Below, piece after piece: positions 1-11,397 of a stretch of 64,000 nucleotides of DNA. Position numbers and translations under genes: made by a program. Position 1 is the stretch's first letter, and each line of letters begins with the position of its first letter. This DNA comes from Lathyrus oleraceus (taxonomy: Eukaryota; Streptophyta; Magnoliopsida; Fabales; Fabaceae): NCBI RefSeq assembly GCF_024323335.1, contig NC_066579.1, positions 359,104,665 through 359,168,664 on the forward strand, in the 5' to 3' direction. The notes under the pieces were generated by a model. The model did no database searches. It was not told the origin of the DNA and saw only the letters and a list, made by a program, of their open reading frames with translations.

Positions 1-838
1 AATCGAATGTCCATCCTATAATCAAGTTTGCTTTTAGCTCTCTTTTGGATGATGAGTGTCTTGGGAATATTCCCCAATTCACGCCTCGGTTGATTTATCC
101 TTTATTAACTCAATAACCGGTTGTGGATAATCTTCCATGTGAGTATATTATCTATGTTTTTACGGTAATAGATAATATATCTCATGCACTCTTTGGTCGA
201 AGCCTTTTGTTCTTCCCCAGTAGAGTAAGATTCGTATTCCCTTAGCGAAATAGAATGTCCATCCTATAATCAAGTTTGCTTTTAGCTCTCTTTTGGATGA
301 TGAGTGTCTTGGGAATATTCCCCAATTCACGCCTCGGTTGATTTATCCTTTATTAACCCAGTAACCGGTTGTGGATAATCTTCCATGCGAGTATATTATC
401 TACGTTATGACGGCAATAGATAATATATCTCATGCGCTCTTCGGTCGAAGCCTTTTGTTCTTCCCCAATCGAGTAAGATTCGTATTCCCTTTGCGGAATC
501 GAATGTCCATCCTATAATCAAGTTTGCGTTCTGCTCTCTTTTGGATGATGAGTGTCTTGGGAATATTCCCCAATTCACGCCTCGGTTGATTTATCCTTTA
601 TTAACCCAGTAACCGGTTGTGGATAATCTTCCATGCGAGTATATTATCTACGTTTTGACGGCAATAGATAATATATCTCATGCGCTCTTCGGTCGAAGCC
701 TTTTGTTCTTCCCCAGTCGAGTAAGATTCATATTCCCTTTGCGGAATCGAATGTCCATCCTATAATCAAGTTTGCGTTCTGCTCTCTTTTGGGTGATGAG
801 TGTTTCGGGAATATTCCCCAATTCACGCTTTGGTTGGT
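1..838 (+). repeat. 248-bp tandem repeat in the 3' untranslated region of element C
   Basis: Units begin at 1, 249, 497 and 745, each with GAATGTCCATCCTATAATC near its start. The fourth unit diverges after about 90 bp. Units 2 and 3 are nearly identical over their whole length, and the first probably continues an array running off the left edge. The array lies in the variable region of C before its 3' LTR, a position known in the Tat lineage to spawn satellite repeats. Confidence 0.9.
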
Positions 839-1719
839 CACCTATTATATGCCCAGTAACCGGTATCCCTGGTGTTCCTTCCTTCTGCTCCCTATTATGA
901 CTTTGGTCCCCTGTGGAGTCAAATTTTCCTGAGTTGAGATATACCTTTTTAAGTCTTCCTTAGATGTTTTGAAGTTTTGATATCTTTCACCCTTATACCG
1001 GTCTTAGATATTCATTCTTCCCGAGCTTGTTGTTCTCTCACCCTTATACCGGTGATCAGATCACATGACTCGTTGAGCTTGTTACCCAGTAACCGGTAAC
1101 ACCTCATCCCGCTGCTCCCCCAGGAGAGTCTTTTTTAAGACATCCCCAGCGAAGTCCCCTAGTGGATTGTTTTGTCCGGATTTTTATCTGAAGTATCCAT
1201 TGCGGATAGTTTTGATGTGTTGGCATATTCCCCAATACATGCATTTTCCCCGGCAGGGATATTTTATTCAAATCTTTCCCCAGCCTGAGTCCGGATTTTT
1301 ATCCGAAGTATCCATTGCGGATAGTTTTGTTGTATTGGCATATTCCCTAATACATGCATCTTTGAGTCAGTTCGAGTCTTTCCAATGGATTTATTCTCTT
1401 TGGAGACTCTTTTTCCCCAGCTTCAAGTCGTGACCTGCTCATGCATTTCTTTCTTATCCCCATGAGAGTCCCCGGTAGAGTCTTTATCCCTAGTGAGTGT
1501 ATTACTCATATGGATTGTCAGTTTCTTCCGATGTCTTTTCTTCTTTGTGGACACATATCCCCACAGAGTTTGTTTGTTTCGCATACATACATTTGCATTA
1601 TGAGGTCTCTTATGGACCAAAATTTGTCTCTTTGTTATTATATAAGCCCATTCTACCTCGTCGAGACGAAGATTTTAACCTTCACTTCTCCGGCTAGAAT
1701 GACCTTAAATAGGAGCATC
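839..1719 (+). other. Remainder of element C region before the 3' LTR, with CCCCAG motifs
   Basis: No convincing coding sequence. The stretch holds degenerate repeats: CCCAGTAACCGGT recurs, and a unit containing GGATTTTTATC..GAAGTATCCATTGCGGATAGTTTTG occurs twice (about 1178 and 1292). Several TCCCCAG-type motifs occur, for example TCCCCAGCGAAGTCCCC at 1143. That motif also occurs on the minus strand of element A near 10220-10236. The stretch ends in the degenerate polypurine tract at about 1707-1719. Confidence 0.7.
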
Positions 1720-2861
1720 TGTAAGACCCCAATTTTGTCCCTAAGATCCCTCATGGCATCATAACATTGCATTGCATAGCCTCAAGGATCATTGAGCATC
1801 TTGGCTCCCTTTCCCTTTGGGTAGGGATCTCTTGTGAGTGGTTTGAGATCACCAGGCATGCTTGAATTGTATATCATTACTTTTCTCATTTTGTTTACTA
1901 ACCAAAAGCACAAAAATATGTCATTAACATTTTGTTTGTAGCTTAAGCAATCACCAGGTCAAGAGCTTCAAGAAAATCCTTTGTACAAAGAGTTGAGGTA
2001 TTTTCTTAGGATGAGGATCACATGATTATTATAAGGAGCTTACATGAGCTAGGGTTTCATTTTGAAGCAATTTCACCAAGTGGTATGAGCTCAAGCTAAT
2101 CAAGACATTTCAAGGTCATCTGAAGACCAAAAGTCAACTGTGCAGCCAACTGAGGACTTTGAGGTGGGGAAATGAGTTGAGACACCTCAATCATGTTCAA
2201 ATGGGGCCTATTCATCATTCTTAACATCCATCTTGAAGATTCAAAGGTCATGGCAAAAGTTACTAAAAATGGAAAATGACCTATAATTCAAAGTTTCCAA
2301 ATTTGGCAAGTTTTTAGTCTACATTCAACTTGACTTGTCAATGTCAAATAAGTTTCAAATGGATTTTTGGTGAACATTAAAGTTGTATATCTTTGTCTCC
2401 CCTTTTCAAAAAGTCCTAATTCATGTCCATATGACGAATGGTTGAGAAGTTATGGTCATTTGATCACAAGGTGTACATGGAAATTCAAAATGGCCTAACG
2501 TTTGATACAATGCTCCAATTTGATTCATTCTTTTTGCAAAATGCTCCTCATGGGCAAGGCCTCTCAAAATGACATTATTTGGCTCAATTATGCAAAGGAA
2601 TCATGGCCAAGAGTTCATTATTTCACACATGTTCATTTTGGAAGCAAATATTCATAATTCATTTTTGGCTTAAGGTGCAAGCAAACCAACACTTCAAGCA
2701 TGACCATTGGATGATTTTGAGTGGATTCAGACCCTTACATGGGAAAGAGCACGTGGATTATGGCTTCGTGAGCTCAATGTGCATTTTTGCAAATTACTTC
2801 ATAACTCCTTAATCATGATTAACCATTGGCTTAAGTGATTAGCAATGTGATTAGCATGGAG

Positions 2862-2869
2862 TATATAAG
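2862..2869 (+). promoter_or_regulatory. Putative TATA box of element C LTR
   Basis: TATATAAG followed by C. The same octamer sits at the matching place in both LTRs of element A (minus strand, 7598-7591 and 23521-23514). Conservation between families makes it the likely core promoter of the retrotransposon transcript. Confidence 0.6.
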
Positions 2870-3732
2870 CTGAAACCCTGATCATAACTGCATAACATAA
2901 CTTTTTCAGATCAAAAATTCAAGAATTCTCTCAAATTTCTCTCTCTTCGAATTTTCAATTTCTTCACACAAACACCAAAAATTCTTGTAGATTCTTGATC
3001 ATCATGCTTCATTGAGCAAGAATCAACCACTGTTTTGAGCAATTCAGCTAGGTTTCGAACAGTTCATGTGCAATCTCATGTTGATGGAAGTTGGAAATTG
3101 AGGAAGATTCAAGTGGTTTCAACTGATTCTCTTTGCACAAAGCTTCAAGGCAAGGTCAAAGGAGTAGATCTGGAGCATTAGAGCTTGAGAGATCGTGAAT
3201 TCAAGAAGCTCCAATTTCAGGTGAGTTGAAATTCATCCTCTCCTTTTGTTGTTTTATGTTCATATATGTGAAGATCATGTTGCATAGGTTATGTAGATAT
3301 GTTTAGAATTGATTTTGGTTGAGTATTGAGGTAGTTAGGTTAACTGTAAGTTTAGATCTGAATAATGTTTTGCCTCGATCTGGAAAATCCATGAGGAATT
3401 AGGAGATTTGGATTGCATATTTGGAATCTCCATGGAAAACTGGTTCGAATGATGTATGCATCTTGAATTTTTGGAAATTTTTTTGGTTGGAGCCGCCGTG
3501 CATGTCGTCGTAGAAGACGACCGGAGACTGTAGCTCCGGCGTCTGTTATTCCTAGGGTTTATGCTGATGTGTTGCCATGTATGCGCTTGCGTGTGAGATC
3601 CATTGGTTGAGATTGCTTTGACCAGGCCGCGTGTGCTTTGAAAAGCTGATTGAGCGTGCTGATTGTATTTAGTGAAACGGTGTGTTTCGCTTTTTAAATG
3701 TGGAACATTGATTGCCATGCGCGCCAAGATCC

Positions 3733-3737
3733 AACGG
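3733..3737. repeat. Target site duplication, left copy, element A (AACGG)
   Basis: AACGG lies immediately before the LTR terminus TGTCGCAACG and again immediately after the other terminus at 24774-24778. A 5-bp duplication is what Ty3/gypsy integrase produces. Confidence 0.95.
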
Positions 3738-4267
3738 TGTCGCAACGCGAAAAACAACTGGCGGAAAAAAACAGTTTACAGAGCCGCCACCGACGTTATT
3801 CATCCTATGACGAAAAGGAAGCGTAGACTAACTTAAGAAAGAGAAAGGAACGGTCTTACGACCAGAGATTGTAAGGTACCGGAGTCGGTTATGCAAGGGG
3901 AAGGTATTAGCACCCCTCACGTCCGTTGTACTCGACGGGATCCACGCTCAAAAGAATAGGAAAAGAATAGAATAAGGTTGCTAATAAACTGCTCAAAGAA
4001 ATTGCACACACTGGAATAATAAACAGGTGAAAGAAAATGGAGGAAGGGGACTCGGCAGGATGTCGCATCCTGGGCCTACGTAGTTTGTCAGAAACAAACA
4101 TCAGAGTCAACGTAGTTCAGGGAAAAGGGAGACATGCTCGCTAAGACATCGCGTTCTATGCCTACGTATCTTCTCTATCCAGAGAAGAATCAGAGCACCC
4201 GTAGCTCGGCTAACGCACGCCGAAACAAAACACCAAAAAGAGACGCTGAGACGTCAAAAGAAACACT

Positions 4268-4490
4268 CAAAAGGAAACAGAATGCCAATACATGGACTTA
4301 TATCCGACTCCAAACAAACAACACAAACAAGGAAACAGAATGCCAATATATGGACTTACATCCAACTCCAAACAATAACCAAACAAAAGGAAACAGAATG
4401 CCAATACATGGACTTACACCCGACTCCTAACAAAAACCCCACAAAAGGAAACAGAATGCCAATACATGGACTTATATCCGACTCCTAACA
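4268..4490 (-). repeat. About 55-60-bp tandem repeat inside element A LTR
   Basis: Four to five units share AGGAAACAGAATGCCAATA, then CATGGACTTA and CCGACTCC. The same array is in the other LTR near 20374-20600. Units of near-multiple-of-three length keep spurious reading frames open here. Confidence 0.75.
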
Positions 4491-7400
4491 ACAACAAACG
4501 CTAACCAGCGTACACCAAAGAAAAAGGTTCTAAGAACGAACCTCAACAATGTAAACAGATATCCAAAGATGAACCCCGATGAGTGAAAACCGTCACAAAT
4601 GAACCCCAAAGATGATAACCATCATCACAAATGAACCCCAAGTGAGTAACAACCGTCACAAATGAACCCCCAAGCGTGAACCCCAATTCATCATAGGTGA
4701 ACCCCAAATGATAACAGATGAAAACCTCAAGGTATAAACATACCACACACGCACACGTTGAACAAACGAATACTCACACCAAAGGAAACAAAGGAAAGGG
4801 TGACCACACACAAAAAACAAAAACAAAAAGAAAAGGTTGCCCGGAGAGATCTCGCTCAATCTCCTGCCTACGTATCTCATCTGGTATGAGAATCAGAGCG
4901 ACGTAGTTCCCCTTAACAGGGGAATAACACTCTCCTAACCAGACACCAGGGAAACAACAAACTAAAAGGGAGACTGACTCGAGCCTAATAGTTGTCATGC
5001 AAACAATAATCCCTAAGTTGAGGTCTCTAACATGCATCCTACTTCCTCAAAAGTCAATCAAACAACTCCTACAGAAATGGAGATGAGAAGAGGAAAACAG
5101 ATAAAAACACTAACATAAGTGAACAAGCATCACTCACTATATACAAACAAGAGGCTCAAACAATGGGTAGGCTTTAGTCAAGAGGGGTCATATCAACATC
5201 GACAAACAAGCCAAACTGTACAAAGGTAGTTTGTAGCTCTTAACCACTAACATTGAGAGTTAGGGTGAAGCTGATCAAAGATGGTAATGAGGATGAGATC
5301 TCATGCTCTTAACCCTGGCCTGGGTGAGCTCATGATAAAGAAAGCGTGGGGATCCAGAAAGAGGGACCCTATTCCACTTGACAGACACTGTACAAAGATC
5401 TTGGGTACATGTTCTAGAGCATCAGTACGTAGTGCGAGCATAAAGAACGACTCACTGAATAACAGGGGATTGACTGCTAATCCCTTCTATCTGTCAATTG
5501 CCTCTTCACTTAGGAGGACTTATCAAGTAGCACATGCCTCACTTGGAGGTCTTTGGCACAAATGTAAACAAACACAATCAGAGCCTCATAAGGAGGACTT
5601 CAGCCAAAATGCCTGCCAAAAAGGTGACAGGACTTCCAGACTACATGGAGTAAGAGGGCTAAACTACCTCAGTGGTGTATCAACCACACTCCAAAGCTCA
5701 AACAAGAGCTAAAAGCTAGCAACTAATGTACCTGTACAAAAGCTTAAACAGTTAATATCTCAATTAGAAAACCAACGGACAAACAATGGAACCATCCAAC
5801 AGTTATACACAATGCAAGGCACAAGTGCAAGCACTCAAATGAGTTCATCACATCAATTGACCTACAAAACAACAATAGTTAGTACTCAAAGGTATTTTCA
5901 TCTCACAAGGTGAGACCAAATCCAACCATCAATGCTAAATGTCCAAACCTGAAACACAAAGCACAATTAGATTATGTACAAAACACTAGTACAAAGACTA
6001 GGTTCAAAACCAAATCAAATGATCAAAACAGAAGTCAATCTTTCACATATTGCACATTCAAACATTCAATAAAATGTCCTCAAAAGGACCAACATCAATG
6101 CACAACGCAAATGCATCAAATGATCAATGTAAAGCAAAGGCAAGCAAGTGTACACAAAATGGACAATCAAATTAGAAAATCCAAATCAAAACAGAAATGC
6201 ATCCAATGGCTATGAAATTTTTTATGTAAGCTACTCATTTTATGAATAAGCATCATGTAAAAAATCAAATCCAGAAGAGTTCAAATGATAAGTAAACAAA
6301 AATGCACAAATGCAATGCCCAAAATGTGACACAAATTGTCACATTACATCTTCATGTGTCAAAACAGTGATATCATATGATAAAAATTCCAAAACAAAGC
6401 TCAAAAATCATATCACATGTGAGGATCAAGCACACCAAATTTCAGATCAATCGGATCAACACATAGCATTTCACAAGGCATTTATCATGACATATCAATT
6501 TGGCATAAGGTTCAATCAAAAAATCACCATTAAAAATCCAGAATCAAACAAATCATGAAATAAATCCTATAAAAAACTAGAGATCAAAACAAGAATGTGA
6601 AAAAAAATTGGACTCAATTTGGACTATTCTACTATTTTTTATGATTTTTTCAAATGAACAAAATAATATGAAATAATGAAATGAAATGGAGGGAAAACAA
6701 AATTTGAATAAAATTCAGAAGACGCATGAGCCAGGAATCGAACACACGCTCTAAGGATCCAAAGCGCTCAAGCCAAAACACAGCGCATCATTTAATATGT
6801 GGCAGCCACATAAGCGAGTCAAAGCTCGCGTGGCCTGGTCAAGCGAGCCAAGCCAATATAACAGCCATGCCAGCGCTCACGTGGAAGCGTACGTGGACAA
6901 AACCCTAGGCAACATAACCAGACGCCGGAACAGTAGTTCCGATCGTCTTCTCCGGCCGTCTCCGGCGGAGATGCAACAAAATTTTTCCAGATTTCATCGA
7001 GCCTTATACCAATCGAAAGCTCTTCTCACGTAGATCACAAATATCACATCAAATCAACCTAAATCAACCTAGAATTCACGGATCGAAGCAAAACATTTTG
7101 GATATCCAAACTTTAAATCAACATATCAAGCTCATTTTTCATTCGTTTTCAAAACTAAACATATCAGTACTCCCTACACAAGGAGATCTACACAATTATG
7201 GCAAGAAAATAGCAAAAGAAGAGGACGAAATTTTCACCTACTTGAAATGGCAGTGACTGTACGCGTGTGTTCAAGCTCTCTCCAGCTCCAGATCAACTTC
7301 TCTATACTTGCTTTGAAGCTTTGAACAAGAATCAACAATTGAAACAGCTTGAATCTAGCTCAATTTCAGAAATCCATAGCCATGAGTTTGCACTTGAACT

Positions 7401-7590
7401 GCACGAATCTGGACTGAATTGATCAAAGTAATGGTTGAATCTTGATCAATGAAGGATGATGATCAAGATTATGCAATAAAATCTGGTGTTTGTGTGAAGA
7501 ATTGAGAGATTCGAAGAGAGAGAAAAATTGGAGGGAATGTGAAATTTCAGATCTGAAATGCTTCTCCTCTGTAAAACAGTTATGATTTGG

Positions 7591-7598
7591 CTTATATA
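7591..7598 (-). promoter_or_regulatory. Putative TATA box, element A 3' LTR
   Basis: TATATAAG on the minus strand, at the position matching the TATA box of element C and its twin in the other LTR. Confidence 0.6.
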
Positions 7599-8850
7599 CT
7601 CCTTGTTAATGATGCTGTTAATCACAATTTGCATTGGCTAATCAAGATTAAGGAGATGTGAGGTGTTTTGCAAAATTGCAAGTGTGCTTAGCATGGACAT
7701 GCTACACGTGAACAGTACCCATGCAAGGTCCAAATTCACTTAAAATCATTCAATAATCATCATGGGATTGGTATTTGGCTTGCACGATCAACCAAATTTG
7801 AATTATCAAAATTCCCTCCAAAATGCACATGTATGAACAAGTGATCATATGAGCTTCTTTCATACAAGGCAATGATTCATTTGAAATGTATTGGTCATGA
7901 AGAGCATTTGCAAAAAGAGTGGACCAATTTGGAGTTTTGAATCAAAAGTTATGTCACTTTGAACTTCCATGTATACTTTGTGATCATTTGGTCATAACTT
8001 CTCAACCATTCATCAGATGGATATGATATAGGACTTTTTGAAAAGAGGAGAGAAAGATATTCAACTTTCATGTTCACCAAAAATCCATTTGAAGCTTCTT
8101 TGATATTGGAAAGTCAAGTTGAATGTGGACCAGAGACTTGCCATTTTTGGAAACTTGAAATTACATGTCACTTTCCATTTTTGGAAACTTTTTCCATGAC
8201 TTCAAAATCTTCAAGATAGATGTTTAGAATGACAAATGGACCCCTTTTGAACATGATTGAGGTCTCTCAACTCATTTCCCCACCTCATAGCCCTCAGTTG
8301 ACTGCACAGTTGACTTGTTGGTCCACAGATGACCTTAAAATGCCCCGATCAGCTTGAGCCTCCACCACTTGGGGAAATTGCTCCAAAATGAAACCATGGC
8401 TCATGTAAGCTCCTCATCACAATCATGTGATCCTCATCCCTAACAAATATCTCATCTCCTTGAGAAACCCTAGCTGGAAGAATGACATTGATTAGGGTTG
8501 ACCAGAGGTCAGAACCCTAATCCAAAGGAACTTGAGAATGAACAATGAAACCCTGGATGATGATAGAACAATGATGATGGTAATATATCCTTGAAAATAA
8601 GATAATGCTCAAGACCTTTGAAGAATCAGGAAACCCTAATTGAAGTGCAAACCCTCAGATGTATATGATCAATTCACAGAAACCCTCAGGCTTGATTCAT
8701 GCAACTTGCCATCTTCTGAAAAAGACTTTTGGAGGATGACCTTCTTATTTCCATATGATATGCAAAATGCAATGCCTAATGCTCTAAAATATGAAATGCA
8801 ATGTGTCAAACTAGTCTCAAGAAGAGGAGGGCAAATTTTGAGGTGTTACA

Positions 8851-8860
8851 GCTGCCCCTA
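8851..8860 (-). other. Polypurine tract of element A
   Basis: Minus-strand TAGGGGCAGC directly abuts the 3' LTR start. Element E has AATAGGGGCAGC and element B ATAGGGGCAAC at the same place. It primes plus-strand DNA synthesis in LTR retroelements. Confidence 0.85.
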
Positions 8861-9530
8861 TTCAATCCACTGTGAACCTGTCGATATGAACAGCCTCGGC
8901 TTTTCAGATGATCAGAGTGAAGAGTGGTTGAATACCAAGAACAGACGAACAATTTGCGCTCCGCTGGGAATTATTATTATTTTTTTGCTTTTCTTGAACT
9001 CCAAAACTTTTTTGATTTGATTTTTTTTTTTGCTTTTCTTGAACGCCAAAACTTTTTCCCGCGCGGATGATCCCTGATCACCGCATTTGAACCCCGACAA
9101 CTTCATGTCACTCTTGCTGCCAAACAATGAACCCCATTCTCCATTTGAACCCCAGTCGCCTGACGATAACTCGCGATCGTCGTTGTGAACCACATTCTCT
9201 AGAAAACACCCCGTGTCTCCTTTTCTCCATTTGAACCCCGTTCTCCATTTGAACCCCGTGCTAATTCCGTTGGCAACGTCGGAAATAACACCAAACACCA
9301 CTCTGATGGCGACATACCAGAGGGTACACCTTCACGATAGGAAGGTAACATGTGCATTTCTTCCTCAGAAGACACCCATAACGACTTCTCTTGGCCTCAG
9401 CCAAAGTCTAAGGTGACACATGATCAGAAGACAATCCTGAGGACCTCATCCCGGATACAATCTTCAATTCCAGTCTCTAGTTGAACCCCAATTTTCGCGC
9501 TGATCGCGTAACGTTCTCCGTTCTTCATTT

Positions 9531-9960
9531 CCATCTCCGCCTGACGGAAATTTTCCTCCAATATCGCGCTACTGGGGAATATTGTTGATCCAACGTCCCG
9601 ATGCTAAACTCCTCAGAGTAACATCTTCACCAACCGGCTAAACCAACTCTCAAACGGTAACCACAGCTCGAGACTAGTTTATGCTTTATATGATCTTCAT
9701 TTCCATCTCCGCCCGACAGAAACTCTTCCTCCAATATCGCGCTACTGGGGAATGTTGTTGATCCAATGTCACGATGCTAAACTCCTCAGAGTAACATCTT
9801 CCAACTTCCATCTCCGCACGACGGAATTTTTCCTCCAATATCGCACTACTGGGGAATACTGTTGATTCAACGTCACAATTCTAAACTCCTGAGAGTAACA
9901 TCTTCACCAACCACCTAAACCAATTCTCAAACGGTAACCACGACTCGAGACTAGTTTTAT
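9531..9960 (-). repeat. 172-bp degenerate tandem repeat in element A
   Basis: CCATCTCCGC, then CTCCAATATCGC(G/A)CTACTGGGGAA, then TAAACTCCT(C/G)AGAGTAACATCTTC recur with starts at 9531, 9703 and 9808. The middle unit is shortened to about 105 bp by loss of its second half. Confidence 0.8.
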
Positions 9961-10321
9961 GCTTGCAATGCTGATGCATGATTTTTTACAGCGTAATGCT
10001 CCATAACCACGGAAATGCTACGCAATGAGTTATGTAATATGCTATGCTTTTCTAAATGATGAATGTATAAGAAATATCCCCCTCAAGGGACGACACGAGC
10101 AACTCTGCTGAGGAACCCGATATCTGTCCAATCTCCAACCCTGCTTGGGATAACACCGCTGCTGAGGAAAGGACAACCCTTACTAGGGATGACCTCCACT
10201 GAACCCGATCCGCTTGGGGACTTCGCTGGGGAACAGCTACCAACGCACACCTCCGCTGGGGAAACAGCAATCTTCAGACCTGCTGGGGAAATAACAATCT
10301 CAACCCTGCTAGGGGAAACAA

Positions 10322-10439
10322 CAACCTTCAGGCCTGGCTGCCTAAGAAATACCGATCTCGAACCTGCTGGGGAGATACGGCAACCTTCAGGCCTGGCTGC
10401 CTAAGAAATACCGATCTCGAACCTTCTGGGGAGATACGA
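10322..10439 (-). repeat. 59-bp tandem duplication in element A
   Basis: CAACCTTCAGGCCTGGCTGC starts at 10322 and again at 10381. The two 59-bp units differ at only one or two sites, so the duplication is recent compared with the rest of the region. Confidence 0.85.
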
Positions 10440-11196
10440 CATATTTGACACGGAACGCCCGTCGACTCATCGAGTAATGGCATTCACCATCTAACCACAG
10501 TGTCAACTTTCCACTTCTTCAGACTTTGAAGAGTCTTCTTGATTAATCCTCTAGGATCGTCGCAATTCTTTCGCCGACTTTACACCATCCTTCTATCCTC
10601 GTCCCTGATTGGACCTCAAAGGAATATTTTGTCAAAACGCTTCGCGTCACAACCTACAATTGAGTGAAAATAACCAACAGCACCTGCAAAAGAGATCGTT
10701 AGATAAAACGTGCCCCAGGCGTGCCAAAATTTCAACACCTAGGTCACTCAACCTTCCGAATAAGATTTCAAGTTTTCAATCCTATAAACATGCATTGGAA
10801 GGGACCTCCATGTCTTAAAATGCAAAGATTCTTATCAAAATAAACGGATGTTTTTGCAATCAAAGCGGTAACGAAAACAAAAACAAAATTATTTGACTGA
10901 ATATGCATTTTATTGATTGAAAAAGGTGGCTCGTAACTGAGCAATACACAAGAAGCAATCCCTGAAAAGAGGTAATTACGCACAAAAGGAAAATCTATCC
11001 TAATGGCAATGTGAACCCGTGATCGCATCAAGTTCCAACCCGGTTACAACCCATATGTCCTCAAGACTCTCCGTGCTTTCTGCCTTCTAAACAAGACGCT
11101 TCCGACCGATCTCTGCCGGGAATTATCCAGATGTCTTAACCAAAGTACAAACGATCATGCTAGACGCAGTTGTTCGTTTTACTCCCTCTTTTGCCT

Positions 11197-11389
11197 GGAC
11201 CGCCCTTTCGGGTTTTCAGTCCACCGGGATACCCTTTTTTGCCAAAGCCGCCCTTGTGGGGTTTTCGACTTGCCGGGTGTATAGTTTTTTCTCTTTTTAT
11301 CCCTAATTTTTGCCCGAACCTTTCTTCATTTTTTTTTGGTTCGTCGGGATGCCCATTTTTTCCTGGACTATTTTATTCTTTTCATCCAG
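11197..11389 (-). ncRNA. Tandem RNA hairpin array after pol, element A
   Basis: Four short inverted repeats follow the pol stop on the minus strand. Stems: CTGGAT/GTCCAG (11389-11363), CGAACC/GGTTCG (11343-11315), CGACTT/AAGCCG in plus-strand reading (11271-11245) with inner CCCC/GGG, and GGACTG/CGGTCC (11222-11197) with inner CCC/GGG around a GAAA loop. G:U pairs occur only in the sense RNA. The arrangement matches elements E and B with compensatory base changes. This is a structured element of the transcript by inference; its role is unknown. Confidence 0.65.
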
Positions 11390-11397
11390 CGGGTCTC

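Larger units (their letters stand above)
1720..3737 (+). mobile_element. Element C 3' LTR, segment 1 of 3
   Basis: The LTR begins TGTAAGACCCCAATTTTG, the form of LTR start seen in the other elements here, directly after a degenerate polypurine tract. It is broken at 3737 by element A; the AACGG at 3733-3737 is repeated at 24774-24778. The segment has a TATA box near 2862. No gene is present; the short reading frame near 2579-2812 is LTR sequence. Confidence 0.88.
3738..8850 (-). mobile_element. Element A 3' LTR (5113 bp)
   Basis: Bounded by TGTCGCAACG at 3738 and GAGGTGTTACA at 8850; read on the minus strand it starts TGTAACACCTC and ends GCGACA. It matches 19840-24773 throughout except for a 179-bp stretch (about 5184-5366) present here only. 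Inside are direct repeats of an AACAGAATGCCAATA unit (4279-4480), GAACCCCAA motifs (4560-4710), three copies of the conserved CTACG/CGTAG hairpin (4073-4119, 4160-4208, 4866-4909) and a TATA box (7591-7598). Short reading frames inside are repeat-derived and not supported as genes. Confidence 0.95.
8861..11196 (-). other. Element A untranslated region between pol and 3' LTR
   Basis: No coding sequence supported. The region is made of degenerate repeats: a duplicated TTTGCTTTTCTTGAA block (about 8985 and 9034), repeated CTCCATTTGAACCCC (9140-9255), a 172-bp repeat (9531-9960), a 59-bp duplication (10322-10439), and many CTGGGGA motifs (10150-10440). Read on the minus strand the last are TCCCCAG, for example TCCCCAGCGAAGTCCCC at about 10236-10220, close to the complement of the PBS. 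This is the hypervariable region typical of Tat-lineage elements. Confidence 0.75.

Noticed and set aside
6731..6745. tRNA-like T-arm or SINE B box (minus-strand GTTCGATTCCTGG) in element A LTR
   Set aside because: The flanks do not pair as a T-stem and no A box, acceptor stem or poly-A tail fits. It is repeated in the other LTR as ordinary LTR sequence.
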